Positions 9,279 to 17,871 of a stretch of 64,000 nt of DNA are shown piece after piece. The translations under genes were made by a program, and so were the position numbers. Origin of the DNA: Nocardioides mesophilus (GTDB taxonomy: Bacteria; Actinomycetota; Actinomycetes; Propionibacteriales; Nocardioidaceae); NCBI RefSeq assembly GCF_014395785.1, contig NZ_CP060713.1, positions 3,128,501 through 3,192,500 on the forward strand. The letters run 5' to 3'. The notes below the pieces were generated by a model. It was not told where the DNA came from and did no database searches. It worked only from the letters and a program-made list of their open reading frames with translations. The number at the start of each line of letters is the position of its first letter. Positions within the stretch are counted from its first letter, which is position 1.

Positions 9279-9292
9279 GGGCCGAAGGGCTC
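9279..9292. promoter_or_regulatory. Weak DosR/DevR-like box
   Basis: GGGCCGAAGGGCTC fits the GGGNC-N4-GNCCC core with one mismatch. It lies about 92 bp upstream of the DUF305 start. Alone it is not significant; it is listed because better copies recur in the window. Confidence 0.3.
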
Positions 9293-9463
9293 CTGACACG
9301 GCCCCGCCCTTCCGCGTGCCCGGCAGATACGGACCCACGGGTCCCGGTGTGGTGCCGTAACCCGCGGCTTCCGGCCTCGTTGAGGACCCAGACGGTGCCT
9401 TTCCCGCCGTCACCGGACCGGCTCGCGAGACCCGCGGCCGGGCGAGCACGAGGAGCACTGCCG

Positions 9464-11554
9464 ATGCGGTCAGCACGTCGATGGATCGGTTCCCGGTCGA
9501 TGCGGGTCGGAGCGGTCGCCGCCCTGCTCGCCGGCACAGCAGGCCTGAGCGCGGCGGACGCCGCCACCCCCAGCGAGGGCACCGTCTCGGACACCAGCCG
9601 GTCGACCAGCTGGTCCGGCGGTCCGTTCGTGGCGCCCAACGTGACCGGGAACGCGCTCGACCAACCGCTGTGCTCGCTGCCGACCGACTGCGACGACTTC
9701 ACGCTGCACGTCGACACCCCGGCCGGCTACGGCGGCACCCACGCGCTGACCGTCGCGGTGTCCTGGGCCGACACCGCGGCCGACTTCGACGTCTACGTGC
9801 TGGACAAGGCGGGCAACGTGGTCGGCAGCGCCGCGTCGAGCGCCGACCCCGAGCAGGTGATCCTGCCTCCCGACTCCGGCGACTACACCGTCCGCGTCGT
9901 GCCCTTCGCCCCGCTCGGAGAGTCGTACGACGCCACCGCGACCCTCGCCGAGCTCCCGCCCAACCCGGCGCCCGGCACCGACACCCCGCCCACCTTCGCC
10001 ACCTACGCGGCTCCCGGCTCGCTGCCTGACGCCGACAACGCCGGGGAGCCGTCGATCGGCACCAGCTTCGCCACCGGCTCGACGTTCTTCCAGTCCTCGC
10101 TCTCCACCTACAAGGTCACCTTCGACGACAGCACCAGCCCGGCCACCGCCTCCTGGAGCGACGTGTCGGCCAACGCCGGCAACGGCTGCCCGCAGGGCAG
10201 CACCGTGAGCCTGGACCCGATCCTGTTCACCGACCACCAGACCGGACGCACGTTCGAGTCCCAGCTGTCCGGGGCCAACTCCCTGACCTGCTTCACCGAT
10301 GACGACGGGAAGACCTGGTCGCCGAGCACCGGGGGTGGGATCCCCTCCGGGGTGGACCACCAGACCATCGGCGGTGGGGCCTTCTCGGCCGACGGACTGG
10401 GCGCGCTGCCCACGTCGACCTACCCGGACGCCGTCTACTACTGCAGCCAGGACATCGCCACCGCGTTCTGCGCCGTCTCCAGGGACGGCGGCACCACCTT
10501 CGGCGCCGGCGTCCCGACCTACAGCCTCCTCGACTGCGGCGGCCTCCACGGCCACGTCAAGGTGGCACCCGACGGCACGGCGTACCTGCCGAACAAGGGC
10601 TGCGGCGCGGAGCAGGCCGCGGTCGTCTCCACGGACAACGGCAGCACCTGGACGGTCTCCCCGGTGCCGGGCGCGACGCCCGGGGACTCCGACCCCTCCG
10701 TCGGAGTCGGCTCCAACGGGACCGTCTACTTCGGCTACGTCGGCGCGGACGGGAAGCCGGGCGTGGCCGTGAGCCGCGACCGCGGAAAGACCTGGACCGA
10801 TCGGCAGCGTGTCGGCACCACCGCCGGCATCGAGAACGCGGTGTTCCCGACCATGGTGGCCGGTGACGACGACCGCGCCTCGTTCGTCTACCTCGGCACG
10901 CCGACCGGTGGCAACTACCAGGACAACGCCAACTTCCACGGCGTCTGGCACCTCTACGTGGACACCACCTACGACGGTGGCAAGACGTGGGTGACCAGCG
11001 ATGCGACGCCGAACGACCCGGTGCAGGTGGGGTCGATCTGCACCGGCGGCACCACCTGTGGGGACGACCGCAACCTCCTCGACTTCATCGACGTGACCCT
11101 CGACGACCACGGCCGGGTCGAGGTCGCCTTCGCCGACGGCTGCATCGACGCCTGCGTCACGGACCCGGCCCACGCCGGCCGCGACGCGTACGCCACCATC
11201 GCCCGCCAGACCGCGGGGCGCACCCTGCTCGCGGCCTACGACCCCCAGGTCACGAACGTGGCGCTCTCGTCCCTGTCGCTGACCCGGTCCGGTGGACGGC
11301 TGACCGCCACCTCGGTCCTCACCAACACCGGCACCACCGCGCTCCGCGACGTCTCGCTCCAGGTGCTCGACGGCCGCAAGGAGGTCGGACTGGTGACGGT
11401 CGCCGGGATCCCGGCCGGCGCGAGCAGGACGGTGGGCGTCGACTGGAAGGCGGGCGCGGGACCGCACACGGTCACCTCGGTCGCCGATCCCCGCAACGTC
11501 GTCGTCGAGTCCGACGAGGCGGACAACAAGCTCCAGAAGTCGATCGGCAGATGA
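9464..11554 (+). CDS. Exported BNR/sialidase-fold protein with PPC-like and CARDB domains
   Basis: About 696 residues. ATG 9464 has GAGGAG 8 bp upstream and opens a signal peptide ending near AADAA. A PPC-like beta domain (roughly 65-165, with DFDVYVLDKAGNVVG) comes first. Then come repeated Asp-box-like segments such as SRDGGTTF, STDNGSTWT, SRDRGKTWT and TYDGGKTW, typical of BNR/sialidase propellers. The last 100 residues form a CARDB module. It is probably secreted and may bind or cut glycans, but sialidase active-site residues were not verified. It overlaps the next gene by ATGA. Confidence 0.75.
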   Translation: MRSARRWIGSRSMRVGAVAALLAGTAGLSAADAATPSEGTVSDTSRSTSWSGGPFVAPNVTGNALDQPLCSLPTDCDDFTLHVDTPAGYGGTHALTVAVSWADTAADFDVYVLDKAGNVVGSAASSADPEQVILPPDSGDYTVRVVPFAPLGESYDATATLAELPPNPAPGTDTPPTFATYAAPGSLPDADNAGEPSIGTSFATGSTFFQSSLSTYKVTFDDSTSPATASWSDVSANAGNGCPQGSTVSLDPILFTDHQTGRTFESQLSGANSLTCFTDDDGKTWSPSTGGGIPSGVDHQTIGGGAFSADGLGALPTSTYPDAVYYCSQDIATAFCAVSRDGGTTFGAGVPTYSLLDCGGLHGHVKVAPDGTAYLPNKGCGAEQAAVVSTDNGSTWTVSPVPGATPGDSDPSVGVGSNGTVYFGYVGADGKPGVAVSRDRGKTWTDRQRVGTTAGIENAVFPTMVAGDDDRASFVYLGTPTGGNYQDNANFHGVWHLYVDTTYDGGKTWVTSDATPNDPVQVGSICTGGTTCGDDRNLLDFIDVTLDDHGRVEVAFADGCIDACVTDPAHAGRDAYATIARQTAGRTLLAAYDPQVTNVALSSLSLTRSGGRLTATSVLTNTGTTALRDVSLQVLDGRKEVGLVTVAGIPAGASRTVGVDWKAGAGPHTVTSVADPRNVVVESDEADNKLQKSIGR

Positions 11555-12024
11555 GGCGGCCCGGGCGCCGGCTGCCGGTCGTGGTCGCCGGCGTCACCCT
11601 TGCCGGGGTGCTGACCGGGTGCGGCGGCAGCTCGGAGGCGGAGGGTGACGCCGACGGGGGCCTCGACCGGGCCGCGGACCTGTCCACCTGCACGGCGGAC
11701 GCGCAGCCCGCGGCGCAGCCCTACGGGGACGCCTTCCCCTCCGACTGGCCGTTCCCGCCCCGGACGGTGGTCTTCGCCGTCGAGGACCGGGGCGGCGACG
11801 GGACGATCGTCACCGGGGTCTCCTCCGCTCCGTTCGCGGCAGTGCTGGACCACCTCAACACCGACGTCGTCGGGGCCGGCTTCGTGATCGAGCAGGGCGA
11901 GACCGAGGAGCACGACGCGGAGGCGGAGTGGGAGGGCAACGGCTTCCGCGGCCGCTGGGCGATCCGCGAGTCCGCGCAGTGCGCCGGCGAGACCGTCATC
12001 CAGGTGCTGTCCGCGGCGGACTGA
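11551..12024 (+). CDS. Small exported lipoprotein
   Basis: A 157-residue protein with a lipobox LTGC near residue 23, after a short twin-Arg-like basic N-terminus. It therefore probably sits on the outer face of the membrane. The mature part is acidic and I do not recognise its fold. It overlaps the upstream BNR/CARDB gene by ATGA, so it is translationally coupled to it and may act with it. Confidence 0.7.
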   Translation: MRRPGRRLPVVVAGVTLAGVLTGCGGSSEAEGDADGGLDRAADLSTCTADAQPAAQPYGDAFPSDWPFPPRTVVFAVEDRGGDGTIVTGVSSAPFAAVLDHLNTDVVGAGFVIEQGETEEHDAEAEWEGNGFRGRWAIRESAQCAGETVIQVLSAAD

Positions 12025-12235
12025 AGCGGTCCCCCGCGCCGACGGCGGGCTCGGAGAGGGCCCCGGAGGCCACCTGGAGAAACTATTTCCGGTCGATTCG
12101 GCACACACCGCCCACCTCGCGAAAAGTTGTACCGGGCAAGATCTTGACCGCCCGAAGTCGCCGGGGTTGCACTGTTTCGGTCAACGACATGAGCCGGTTC
12201 ACGACCCGCTCAGTGGTCCGATCAGGGGGTTCTTC

Positions 12236-14203
12236 GTGATCCGGTTCTCTCGTTCCTCATGCGCGGCCCTGGCCGCCGCAGCGCTCATCACCTCGACGGC
12301 GGGGGTCTCCTCGGCGTCGCCGCAGGCCTCAGCCACCCGCCTCGACGGCAGCCGTCCGGCGTGGGCGGTCCCCGCCCACCGGGTCGCGCCGAGCCGCGAT
12401 GGTGCGGCCGTGGACTTCAAGGTGCAGCTCGAGTGGCGCAACCCCGCCGCCGCGGCCCGGTACGCCGCCGCGGCGGCCTCGCAGGGCACGGCGACGTCCG
12501 GAGCGTTCCTGACCCCGGCACAGTTCCGCGAGCGGTTCGCGCCGAGCCGCAGCGACGTCGCGTCCGTCACGAGCTGGCTGCGCAGCCAGGGCTTCCAGGT
12601 CCGCTCCGTGCCGGCCAACCGCAAGTACGTCGAGGCGACGGGCACGGTGCGGCAGGCCGCCCGGGCCTTCCGCACGAGCTTCTCGACCTATCGCGTCCAG
12701 GGGATGAGGTTGCGCGCCAACGACACCGCCCTCCGGGTGCCGGCGTCGCTGCGGCACGTGCAGGCGGTGACCGGCCTCGACCAGTCGGAGGCGCTGGTGC
12801 ACAGCGACTCCGTGCTGCCCGCCGTCTTCCGCAACGCCCGGCCGTGCTCGAAGTACTGGGGTGAGAAGACCGTTGCCAACACCCCGACCCCCGACGGCAC
12901 CGCGCTGCCCGCCCGCCCCTCGGCGTTCGCGCCCTGCGGCTACGCCGGCAAGCAGCTGCAGGGTGCCTACGGGCTGGCCGGGACGATCGCCTCGGGCGTC
13001 GACGGCAGCGGTGTGACCGTCGCCGTCGTGGATGCCTACGCCTCCTCGACCGTCCTCTCCGACCTGAACACCTACTCCGCGCGCAACGGACTGCCCACGA
13101 TGCAGCCGGGTCAGTTCCGCGAGATCGTCCCGCCGGGCGTCTACCGGAGGCCGGCGAACCCGCAGCACGACCCCGCCGGCTGGAGCGGCGAGGAGACGCT
13201 CGACGTCGAGGCGGTGCACACCATGGCGCCGGGCGCGAAGATCATCTACGCCGGTGCGCCCAACAACCGGCAGGACATGAACGCCACGCTGAACATGCTG
13301 GTGGACAAGCACCTCGCCGACATCGTCACCAACTCCTACGGGTTCTCCACCGAGGCGCTGCCGCCCGGCTACATCAAGAGCACCAACGACATCCTGATCC
13401 AGGCCGCGGCCACCGGGATCAGCATGTTCTTCTCCTCCGGCGACGGCGGTGACCACACCGGGGGCGACCCGGCCAACGCGGCCGCTGCGACGCCCGACTG
13501 GCCGGCGTCGAGCCCCTGGGTGACCGCCGTCGGAGGCACGTCGCTGGGCGTCACCGCGAACGACACCCGGCTCTTCGAGCTGGGCTGGGAGACCGGCCGC
13601 AGCGCGCTCGACAAGACGGCCACCACCCCGACCTGGACGGCTCCGACGTTCCAGTACGGCAGCGGCGGCGGCACCAGCCGGCTGTTCGCCCAGCCCGACT
13701 ACCAGAAGGGTGTGGTGCCGGCGGAGATCTCGCAGAAGTACGGCAGCACCCCGATGCGGGCGGTCCCGGACGTGTCCGCGGTCGGCGACCCGACGACCGG
13801 CATGCTGGTCGGCCAGACCCAGCGGTTCCCGGACGGCTCCGCCCAGTACTCGGAGTACCGGATCGGCGGCACCAGCCTGAGCTCGCCGTTGTACGCCGGG
13901 ATGTTCGCGCTGGTCGTGCAGAAGGCCGGCCACCGGTTCGGGCTGGCCAATCCCGCCCTCTACGCGGCGCGGGCGACGACGTACGACATCACCAAGGCCG
14001 ACCTGGCGACCTACCCCGGCGCGGTGCGGGTCGACTACGTCAACGGGTTCGACGGCTCGGAGGGCTACACCTACACCGCCCGCTGGTTCGACTTCGACAA
14101 CGGCCTCACCATCCACGTCCGTCCGCAGTACGACGACGTGACCGGGATCGGGTCGCCCGAAGGGACCGCCTGGCTCGACGCGGTGGCGGGCTACCGGGGC
14201 TGA
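12236..14203 (+). CDS. Secreted S53 (sedolisin/kumamolisin) serine-carboxyl protease
   Basis: About 655 residues. GTG 12236 has AGGGGG 6 bp upstream and begins a signal peptide. A pro-domain follows (about 60-200), then the protease. The S53 catalytic set is visible: E319 and D323 in GEETLDVE, an Asp in SSGDGG as oxyanion residue, and S547 in GGTSLSSP. An Asp-rich C-terminal stretch near DDVTGIGSPEG suits the calcium site. S53 enzymes usually work at acid pH after pro-domain removal. A 211-bp leader separates it from the lipoprotein gene. Confidence 0.9.
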   Translation: MIRFSRSSCAALAAAALITSTAGVSSASPQASATRLDGSRPAWAVPAHRVAPSRDGAAVDFKVQLEWRNPAAAARYAAAAASQGTATSGAFLTPAQFRERFAPSRSDVASVTSWLRSQGFQVRSVPANRKYVEATGTVRQAARAFRTSFSTYRVQGMRLRANDTALRVPASLRHVQAVTGLDQSEALVHSDSVLPAVFRNARPCSKYWGEKTVANTPTPDGTALPARPSAFAPCGYAGKQLQGAYGLAGTIASGVDGSGVTVAVVDAYASSTVLSDLNTYSARNGLPTMQPGQFREIVPPGVYRRPANPQHDPAGWSGEETLDVEAVHTMAPGAKIIYAGAPNNRQDMNATLNMLVDKHLADIVTNSYGFSTEALPPGYIKSTNDILIQAAATGISMFFSSGDGGDHTGGDPANAAAATPDWPASSPWVTAVGGTSLGVTANDTRLFELGWETGRSALDKTATTPTWTAPTFQYGSGGGTSRLFAQPDYQKGVVPAEISQKYGSTPMRAVPDVSAVGDPTTGMLVGQTQRFPDGSAQYSEYRIGGTSLSSPLYAGMFALVVQKAGHRFGLANPALYAARATTYDITKADLATYPGAVRVDYVNGFDGSEGYTYTARWFDFDNGLTIHVRPQYDDVTGIGSPEGTAWLDAVAGYRG

Positions 14204-14212
14204 GCACGAGCT

Positions 14213-14247
14213 GCGGGGGAGCCGGCCTGCCTGCCCGGCTTCCCCGC
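14213..14247. terminator. Terminator-like hairpin between convergent genes
   Basis: GCGGGGGAGCCGG (14213-14225) pairs with CCGGCTTCCCCGC (14235-14247) over 13 bp with one G-U pair and a 9-nt loop. It separates the protease gene from the thiolase gene, which ends at 14286. Confidence 0.7.
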
Positions 14248-14285
14248 TGGTGCTTGCCCGACCCCGGGCCGCGCCGACCGCGGGC

Positions 14286-15479
14286 TCAGGCGGCCGCGGC
14301 CGGGTTCTCCAGCACCACCGCGAGTCCCTGGCCGACGCCGATGCAGATGGCGGCGACGCCCCAGCGCCGGCCGCGCTCGCGCAGCACCGCGGCGAGGGTG
14401 CCGAGGATCCGGCCACCGGAGGCGCCGAGCGGGTGCCCGAGGGCGATCGCGCCGCCGCGGGTGTTGACGATCTCCGGGTCGACCTTCCAGGCGTCGAGGC
14501 AGGCCAGCGACTGCACCGCGAACGCCTCGTTGAGCTCGACGGCGCCGACGTCGGACCAGCCGATGCCGGCCGCGCGCAGCGCACGCTCGGCGGCCTCGAC
14601 GGGGGCGTAGCCGAAGGACTGCGGCTCCAGCGCCGACGCTCCGCGACCGGCGATGCGCGCGGTGGGTTCCCTGCCGATGCGGGCGGCTGCAGCCTCGGAG
14701 CCGACCAGCAGGGCGGACGCGCCGTCGCTGAGCGGTGAGGCGTTGCCGGCCGTGATGGTCCCGTCGGGACCGAACGCGGGACGCAGGCCGCCGAGCGACT
14801 CGAGCGAGGAGTCGGGCCGGATGCCCTCGTCGCGGGGCAGCTCGGTGCCGGCGACCGGGACGACCAGGGCGTCGTAGAAACCCTCCTCCCAGGCCCGGTG
14901 CGCGAGCTCGTGGGACCGCACGGCGAAGGCGTCCTGGCGGGCTCGCGAGATGGCGAAACGCTGCTGGAGCAGCTCGTTGGCCTCGCCGAGCGACACCGTC
15001 CACTCCGGCGGCATCTGCGGGTTCACCAGCCTCCAACCTAGGGTCGTGGAGACCAGAGTCTCGTTGCCGGCGGGGAACGGCCGGGTGGGCTTGGGAAGCA
15101 CCCAGGGGGCCCGGCTCATGGACTCGACGCCGCCGGCCACCACCACCTCGGCGTCGCCGGTCTCCACCATCCGGGAGGCGGCCATCGCGGCGTCGAGGCT
15201 CGAGCCGCAGAGCCGGTTGACCGTCGAGCCGGGGACCGTGACCGGCAGCCCGGCGAGCAGCACCGCCATCCGGGCGACGTTGCGGTTGTCCTCGCCGGCG
15301 CCGTTGGCGTTGCCGAGCACCACCTCGGCGACGAGCGCGGGATCTAGCCGGGGCGAGCGGTCCAGCAGCGCGCGCAGGACGTGCGCGGCCAGGTCGTCGG
15401 GGCGGACGCCCGCCAGGGCGCCGCCGTAGCGCCCGAAGGGGGTCCGGACCGCGTCGTAGAGGAAGGCGGAGGTCGACAT
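14286..15479 (-). CDS. Acetyl-CoA acyltransferase (thiolase family)
   Basis: A 397-residue thiolase. The acyl-accepting cysteine is in VNRLCGSSLDAA (about residue 91), and the second half carries NEAFA, GGAIALGHPLGASG (catalytic His) and CIGVGQG (catalytic Cys). The family cleaves beta-ketoacyl-CoA or condenses acetyl-CoA. The N-terminal wording resembles the beta-ketoadipyl-CoA thiolase (PcaF) branch, but no aromatic-degradation genes are nearby, so the substrate stays open. Confidence 0.88.
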   Translation of the reverse strand: MSTSAFLYDAVRTPFGRYGGALAGVRPDDLAAHVLRALLDRSPRLDPALVAEVVLGNANGAGEDNRNVARMAVLLAGLPVTVPGSTVNRLCGSSLDAAMAASRMVETGDAEVVVAGGVESMSRAPWVLPKPTRPFPAGNETLVSTTLGWRLVNPQMPPEWTVSLGEANELLQQRFAISRARQDAFAVRSHELAHRAWEEGFYDALVVPVAGTELPRDEGIRPDSSLESLGGLRPAFGPDGTITAGNASPLSDGASALLVGSEAAAARIGREPTARIAGRGASALEPQSFGYAPVEAAERALRAAGIGWSDVGAVELNEAFAVQSLACLDAWKVDPEIVNTRGGAIALGHPLGASGGRILGTLAAVLRERGRRWGVAAICIGVGQGLAVVLENPAAAA

Positions 15480-15531
15480 CGGCTCTCGTTCGTCTCGGGA
15501 CCGGGGGCCGGTCGACCCCCGCGCCATTATC

Positions 15532-15545
15532 GGGCCGTTCGTCCC
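15532..15545. promoter_or_regulatory. DosR/DevR-like box
   Basis: GGGCCGTTCGTCCC fully fits the GGGNC-N4-GNCCC core. It lies 53 bp upstream of the slipin start and 53 bp upstream of the thiolase start, in the divergent gap. Confidence 0.45.
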
Positions 15546-15597
15546 TGCTGGCCGCCGACCGCCCTTCCTAGCGTGGTGGTGAAGGAAGGTGGACGTC

Positions 15598-16416
15598 GTG
15601 TCGAACCTCGGAGTGGCCGTCGTGCGGCAGTACGAGCGCGGGGTGGTGTTCCGGCTCGGGAAGCTGCGCGGGGTCCGGGAGCCCGGCCTCCGGTTCATGA
15701 TCCCGCTGGCCGACAAGCTGCGGAAGGTCAGCCTCCGCACGGTGACCATGCCGATCCCGTCACAGCAGATCATCACCCAGGACAACGTCTCGATCGGGGT
15801 GGCGGCGGTCGCCTACTTCCGCCGGGTCGACCCGATCAAGTCGATCATCGAGATCGAGAACGTCGAGACCGCCATCCACGAGATCGCGCAGACCACGGTG
15901 CGCAACGTGGTCGGCAGGTCGTCGCTGGACCAGGTGCTCTCCGAGACCGAGACCCTCAACGAGGCGATCAAGGAGATCCTCGACCGCACGACCGAGCAGT
16001 GGGGCGTGCTGGTCCAGATGGTCGAGCTGAAGGACATCGAGCTGCCGCAGAGCATGCAGCGCGCGATGGCGCGGCAGGCCGAGGCCGAGCGGGAGAAGCG
16101 CGCCAAGATCATCGCCGCGGAGGGCGAGGCGCTCAGCGCCGGCAAGCTCGCCGAGGCGGCAGACGTCATCTCCGGTCACCCGGTGGCGCTGCAGCTGCGC
16201 AACCTCCAGGTGCTCAGCGAGATCGCGATCGAGAAGAACTCGACCATCGTCTTCCCGGCGCAGTTCCTCGACAGCATCCGGAGCCTGACGGAGTTCGTCG
16301 ACCGGGAGAGCGCGTACGACGGTGGACGCCGTCCCCCGGCGCCGCGGTCCGAGGACGACGCGCTGGGCACCGGGCAGGCCGAGCGGATCCGCCCGGCAGC
16401 CAGCCCCTCCCCGTAG
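15598..16416 (+). CDS. Slipin / SPFH (band 7) domain protein
   Basis: About 272 residues. It begins directly with the SPFH domain ([15 protein letters not shown]) and holds the stomatin signature around [14 protein letters not shown] charged helix follows ([20 protein letters not shown]), typical of oligomerising slipins, then a disordered tail. Unlike most slipins it lacks an obvious N-terminal membrane hairpin, so membrane contact would be peripheral. GTG 15598 is 8 bp after GGAAGG; GTG 15589 would add three residues. Confidence 0.85.
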   Translation: MSNLGVAVVRQYERGVVFRLGKLRGVREPGLRFMIPLADKLRKVSLRTVTMPIPSQQIITQDNVSIGVAAVAYFRRVDPIKSIIEIENVETAIHEIAQTTVRNVVGRSSLDQVLSETETLNEAIKEILDRTTEQWGVLVQMVELKDIELPQSMQRAMARQAEAEREKRAKIIAAEGEALSAGKLAEAADVISGHPVALQLRNLQVLSEIAIEKNSTIVFPAQFLDSIRSLTEFVDRESAYDGGRRPPAPRSEDDALGTGQAERIRPAASPSP

Positions 16417-16444
16417 CGGGTCGCCGCGGCCGGTACGGGAGCGG

Positions 16445-16753
16445 CTACAGCCGCACCTGCGTGGACGCCGCCGTGCGCTGGGCCGGCACCCGGGGCGCGC
16501 CAGGCGCGGCCACCGGTACGCCGGGGCGCCGACCGGGCTCGGGTGCGGGGACCTCGCCGCGGCAGCAGGTCCTGACCGGGACCGTCCCTCCCTCGTGCAG
16601 GCCGGTCCTGGCCGGGTGCCGGCCACGGTGGCGTCTGCGCAGCGGCACCGGTGGGGAGGCGGGCTCCTGGGGCGGCTCCATGCGGTCCAGCCCCATGACG
16701 GTGAGCGACAGCAGGAGGAGGAAGCCGAACACCTCTGCCAGCGCCACGATCAT
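16445..16753 (-). CDS. Small putative membrane protein
   Basis: A 102-residue frame with one clear N-terminal membrane helix (about residues 2-22) and a long basic, Pro/Arg-rich tail. GAGGTGG lies 6 bp before ATG 16753, which supports translation. The tail composition looks like unselected high-GC sequence, so the true protein may be shorter or the frame may be spurious. No family recognised. Confidence 0.4.
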   Translation of the reverse strand: MIVALAEVFGFLLLLSLTVMGLDRMEPPQEPASPPVPLRRRHRGRHPARTGLHEGGTVPVRTCCRGEVPAPEPGRRPGVPVAAPGAPRVPAQRTAASTQVRL

Positions 16754-16878
16754 GTCGACCCACCTCGGCCGGGCCGGGCACGTCCCCGATCCTTCTTGTC
16801 AGTAAGCCAGCGACGATCCGGACCCGGTAGGGACGGAAGTCATCGCGCCCGGAGGTCGGGGGAACCCGAGGGGCGATC

Positions 16879-17289
16879 TCAGACCACCACGACGGGGCGG
16901 CGGCGCCGGCGGGAGCGGCCCGGGGTGCCGCCGACGCGCATCGCCGCGGCAGGACCGGCGACCAGCACCTGGACGTCCGCTACCGCCTCCCGGCGTTCCA
17001 GCCACTCCTCGAGGTCCTCGACGTCCAGGTGCACCCGCACCTCCAGCCCCGGGAACGCCGCGCGCGCCGCGGCCAGGGCCCGGTCCATGATCGCCATGCA
17101 CCCGGCGGTGTCCTCGCGCCTGCTGCTGAGCAGCACGAGGTCGAGCGGCAGCTCACGCGCGGCGGCCACCGTGGCGCCGTACCTTGCCGTGGCGCCCGGG
17201 TCGTCGTCCTCGGAGAGCACCGTCACCACCTCCGGGCCGAGGTGCCGGTAGGGGAGTCGCGGTGCCGGGATGTGGGCGTCGGCCTTCAT
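16879..17289 (-). CDS. Diverged Usp-like protein
   Basis: A 136-residue protein with a strong ribosome site (GAGGAGA before ATG 17289). Its alternating strands and helices (VVTVLSEDDDP, LDLVLLSSRRED, VLVAGPAAAMRVGG) recall one UspA domain, but the usual ATP-binding G-2x-G-9x-G-S/T is not kept. A basic RSRRRRRP tail ends the protein. The surrounding genes and the box at 17375 place it with the stress genes to the right. Confidence 0.6.
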   Translation of the reverse strand: MKADAHIPAPRLPYRHLGPEVVTVLSEDDDPGATARYGATVAAARELPLDLVLLSSRREDTAGCMAIMDRALAAARAAFPGLEVRVHLDVEDLEEWLERREAVADVQVLVAGPAAAMRVGGTPGRSRRRRRPVVVV

Positions 17290-17374
17290 GGCAGCTCTCC
17301 TCGGTCGCGGTCAGGCGGTGTCACTGTGCCGCGGGCATCCGGTCCCGCTCCAGAGACGCCGGTAACGGATCGTC

Positions 17375-17388
17375 GGGACCAAAGTCCT
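17375..17388. promoter_or_regulatory. DosR/DevR-like box
   Basis: GGGACCAAAGTCCT matches 12 of 14 positions of the mycobacterial DosR core GGGACTWWAGTCCC. It lies 86 bp upstream of the leftward Usp-like gene and 130 bp upstream of the rightward gene at 17518. This is the closest match to the published core in the window. Confidence 0.6.
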
Positions 17389-17446
17389 CACGGTGGTCCG
17401 GTATCGGCGGTTCGTCCGACCACGACAGCGGCGGCTCGCCCGGTTG

Positions 17447-17460
17447 GTGACCTAAGGCCC
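17447..17460. promoter_or_regulatory. Second DosR/DevR-like box in the same gap
   Basis: GTGACCTAAGGCCC keeps the right half and most of the left half of the DosR core (11 of 14). It lies 58 bp upstream of the ATG at 17518. Paired sites in one promoter region are common for DosR. Confidence 0.4.
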
Positions 17461-17517
17461 TGGGGACTGCCGGTGCCCCTTCCTAGGGTTTCGGGGACGA
17501 CAGTTGATGGAGGACGG

Positions 17518-17871
17518 ATGACGACACCCGTGGCACCCGTGGACGAGGACGAGGCACCCGGAACGGCGAGGACGGCAGGACCGGCACCCACCCCGCGCAT
17601 GAGCCGACTGGCCCCGGTGCCCAACAGGTCGTTCGTGCAGGAGCTGAGCGACCGCCTGGCCGTGGAGTACGCCGGCGCGGTGCCGCCCGGCCGGATCCTG
17701 GCCTACGTCGTGCTCACCAAGCACCGGCTCCGGGCGATCCATCTCGACGAGGCCACCCGGCGGGACCTGATCGAGGCGAGCGTGCGGCGAGAGCTCGTCC
17801 GCAAGTCGGTCCGGCCGCTGTCGGTCGTTCCGGGGCAGCGCACCCGCACGCCGGTCACGCGCGCGAGCTGA
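17518..17871 (+). CDS. Small helical protein, possible three-helix-bundle dimerisation domain
   Basis: A 117-residue protein. ATG 17518 has GGAGGA directly upstream. The first 35 residues are Pro/Ala-rich and probably disordered. The core SFVQELSDRLAVEY...VPPGRILAYV looks like the short helical module seen in many actinobacterial proteins near stress genes. Function unknown. Its 3' end overlaps the convergent sensor gene by 17 bp. Confidence 0.6.
   Translation: MTTPVAPVDEDEAPGTARTAGPAPTPRMSRLAPVPNRSFVQELSDRLAVEYAGAVPPGRILAYVVLTKHRLRAIHLDEATRRDLIEASVRRELVRKSVRPLSVVPGQRTRTPVTRAS

Noticed and set aside
9331-9344. GGACCCACGGGTCC palindrome as a DosR-like box
   Set aside because: The arms and spacing do not fit the GGGNC-N4-GNCCC core; it may be a chance GC palindrome.
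8333-9463. In-frame upstream extension of the BNR/CARDB gene
   Set aside because: It runs antisense through the DUF305 gene; the ATG at 9464 has a good ribosome site and a signal peptide begins there.
12144-12172. Sigma-70 promoter for the protease (TTGACC plus a downstream hexamer)
   Set aside because: The -35-like hexamer is fair, but the sequence 17 bp later, TTGCAC, is a poor -10.
12329-14584. A 751-residue minus-strand frame opposite the sedolisin gene
   Set aside because: Its composition is typical of a shadow frame and it crosses the terminator hairpin and the end of the thiolase gene. The plus-strand protease has full catalytic motifs.
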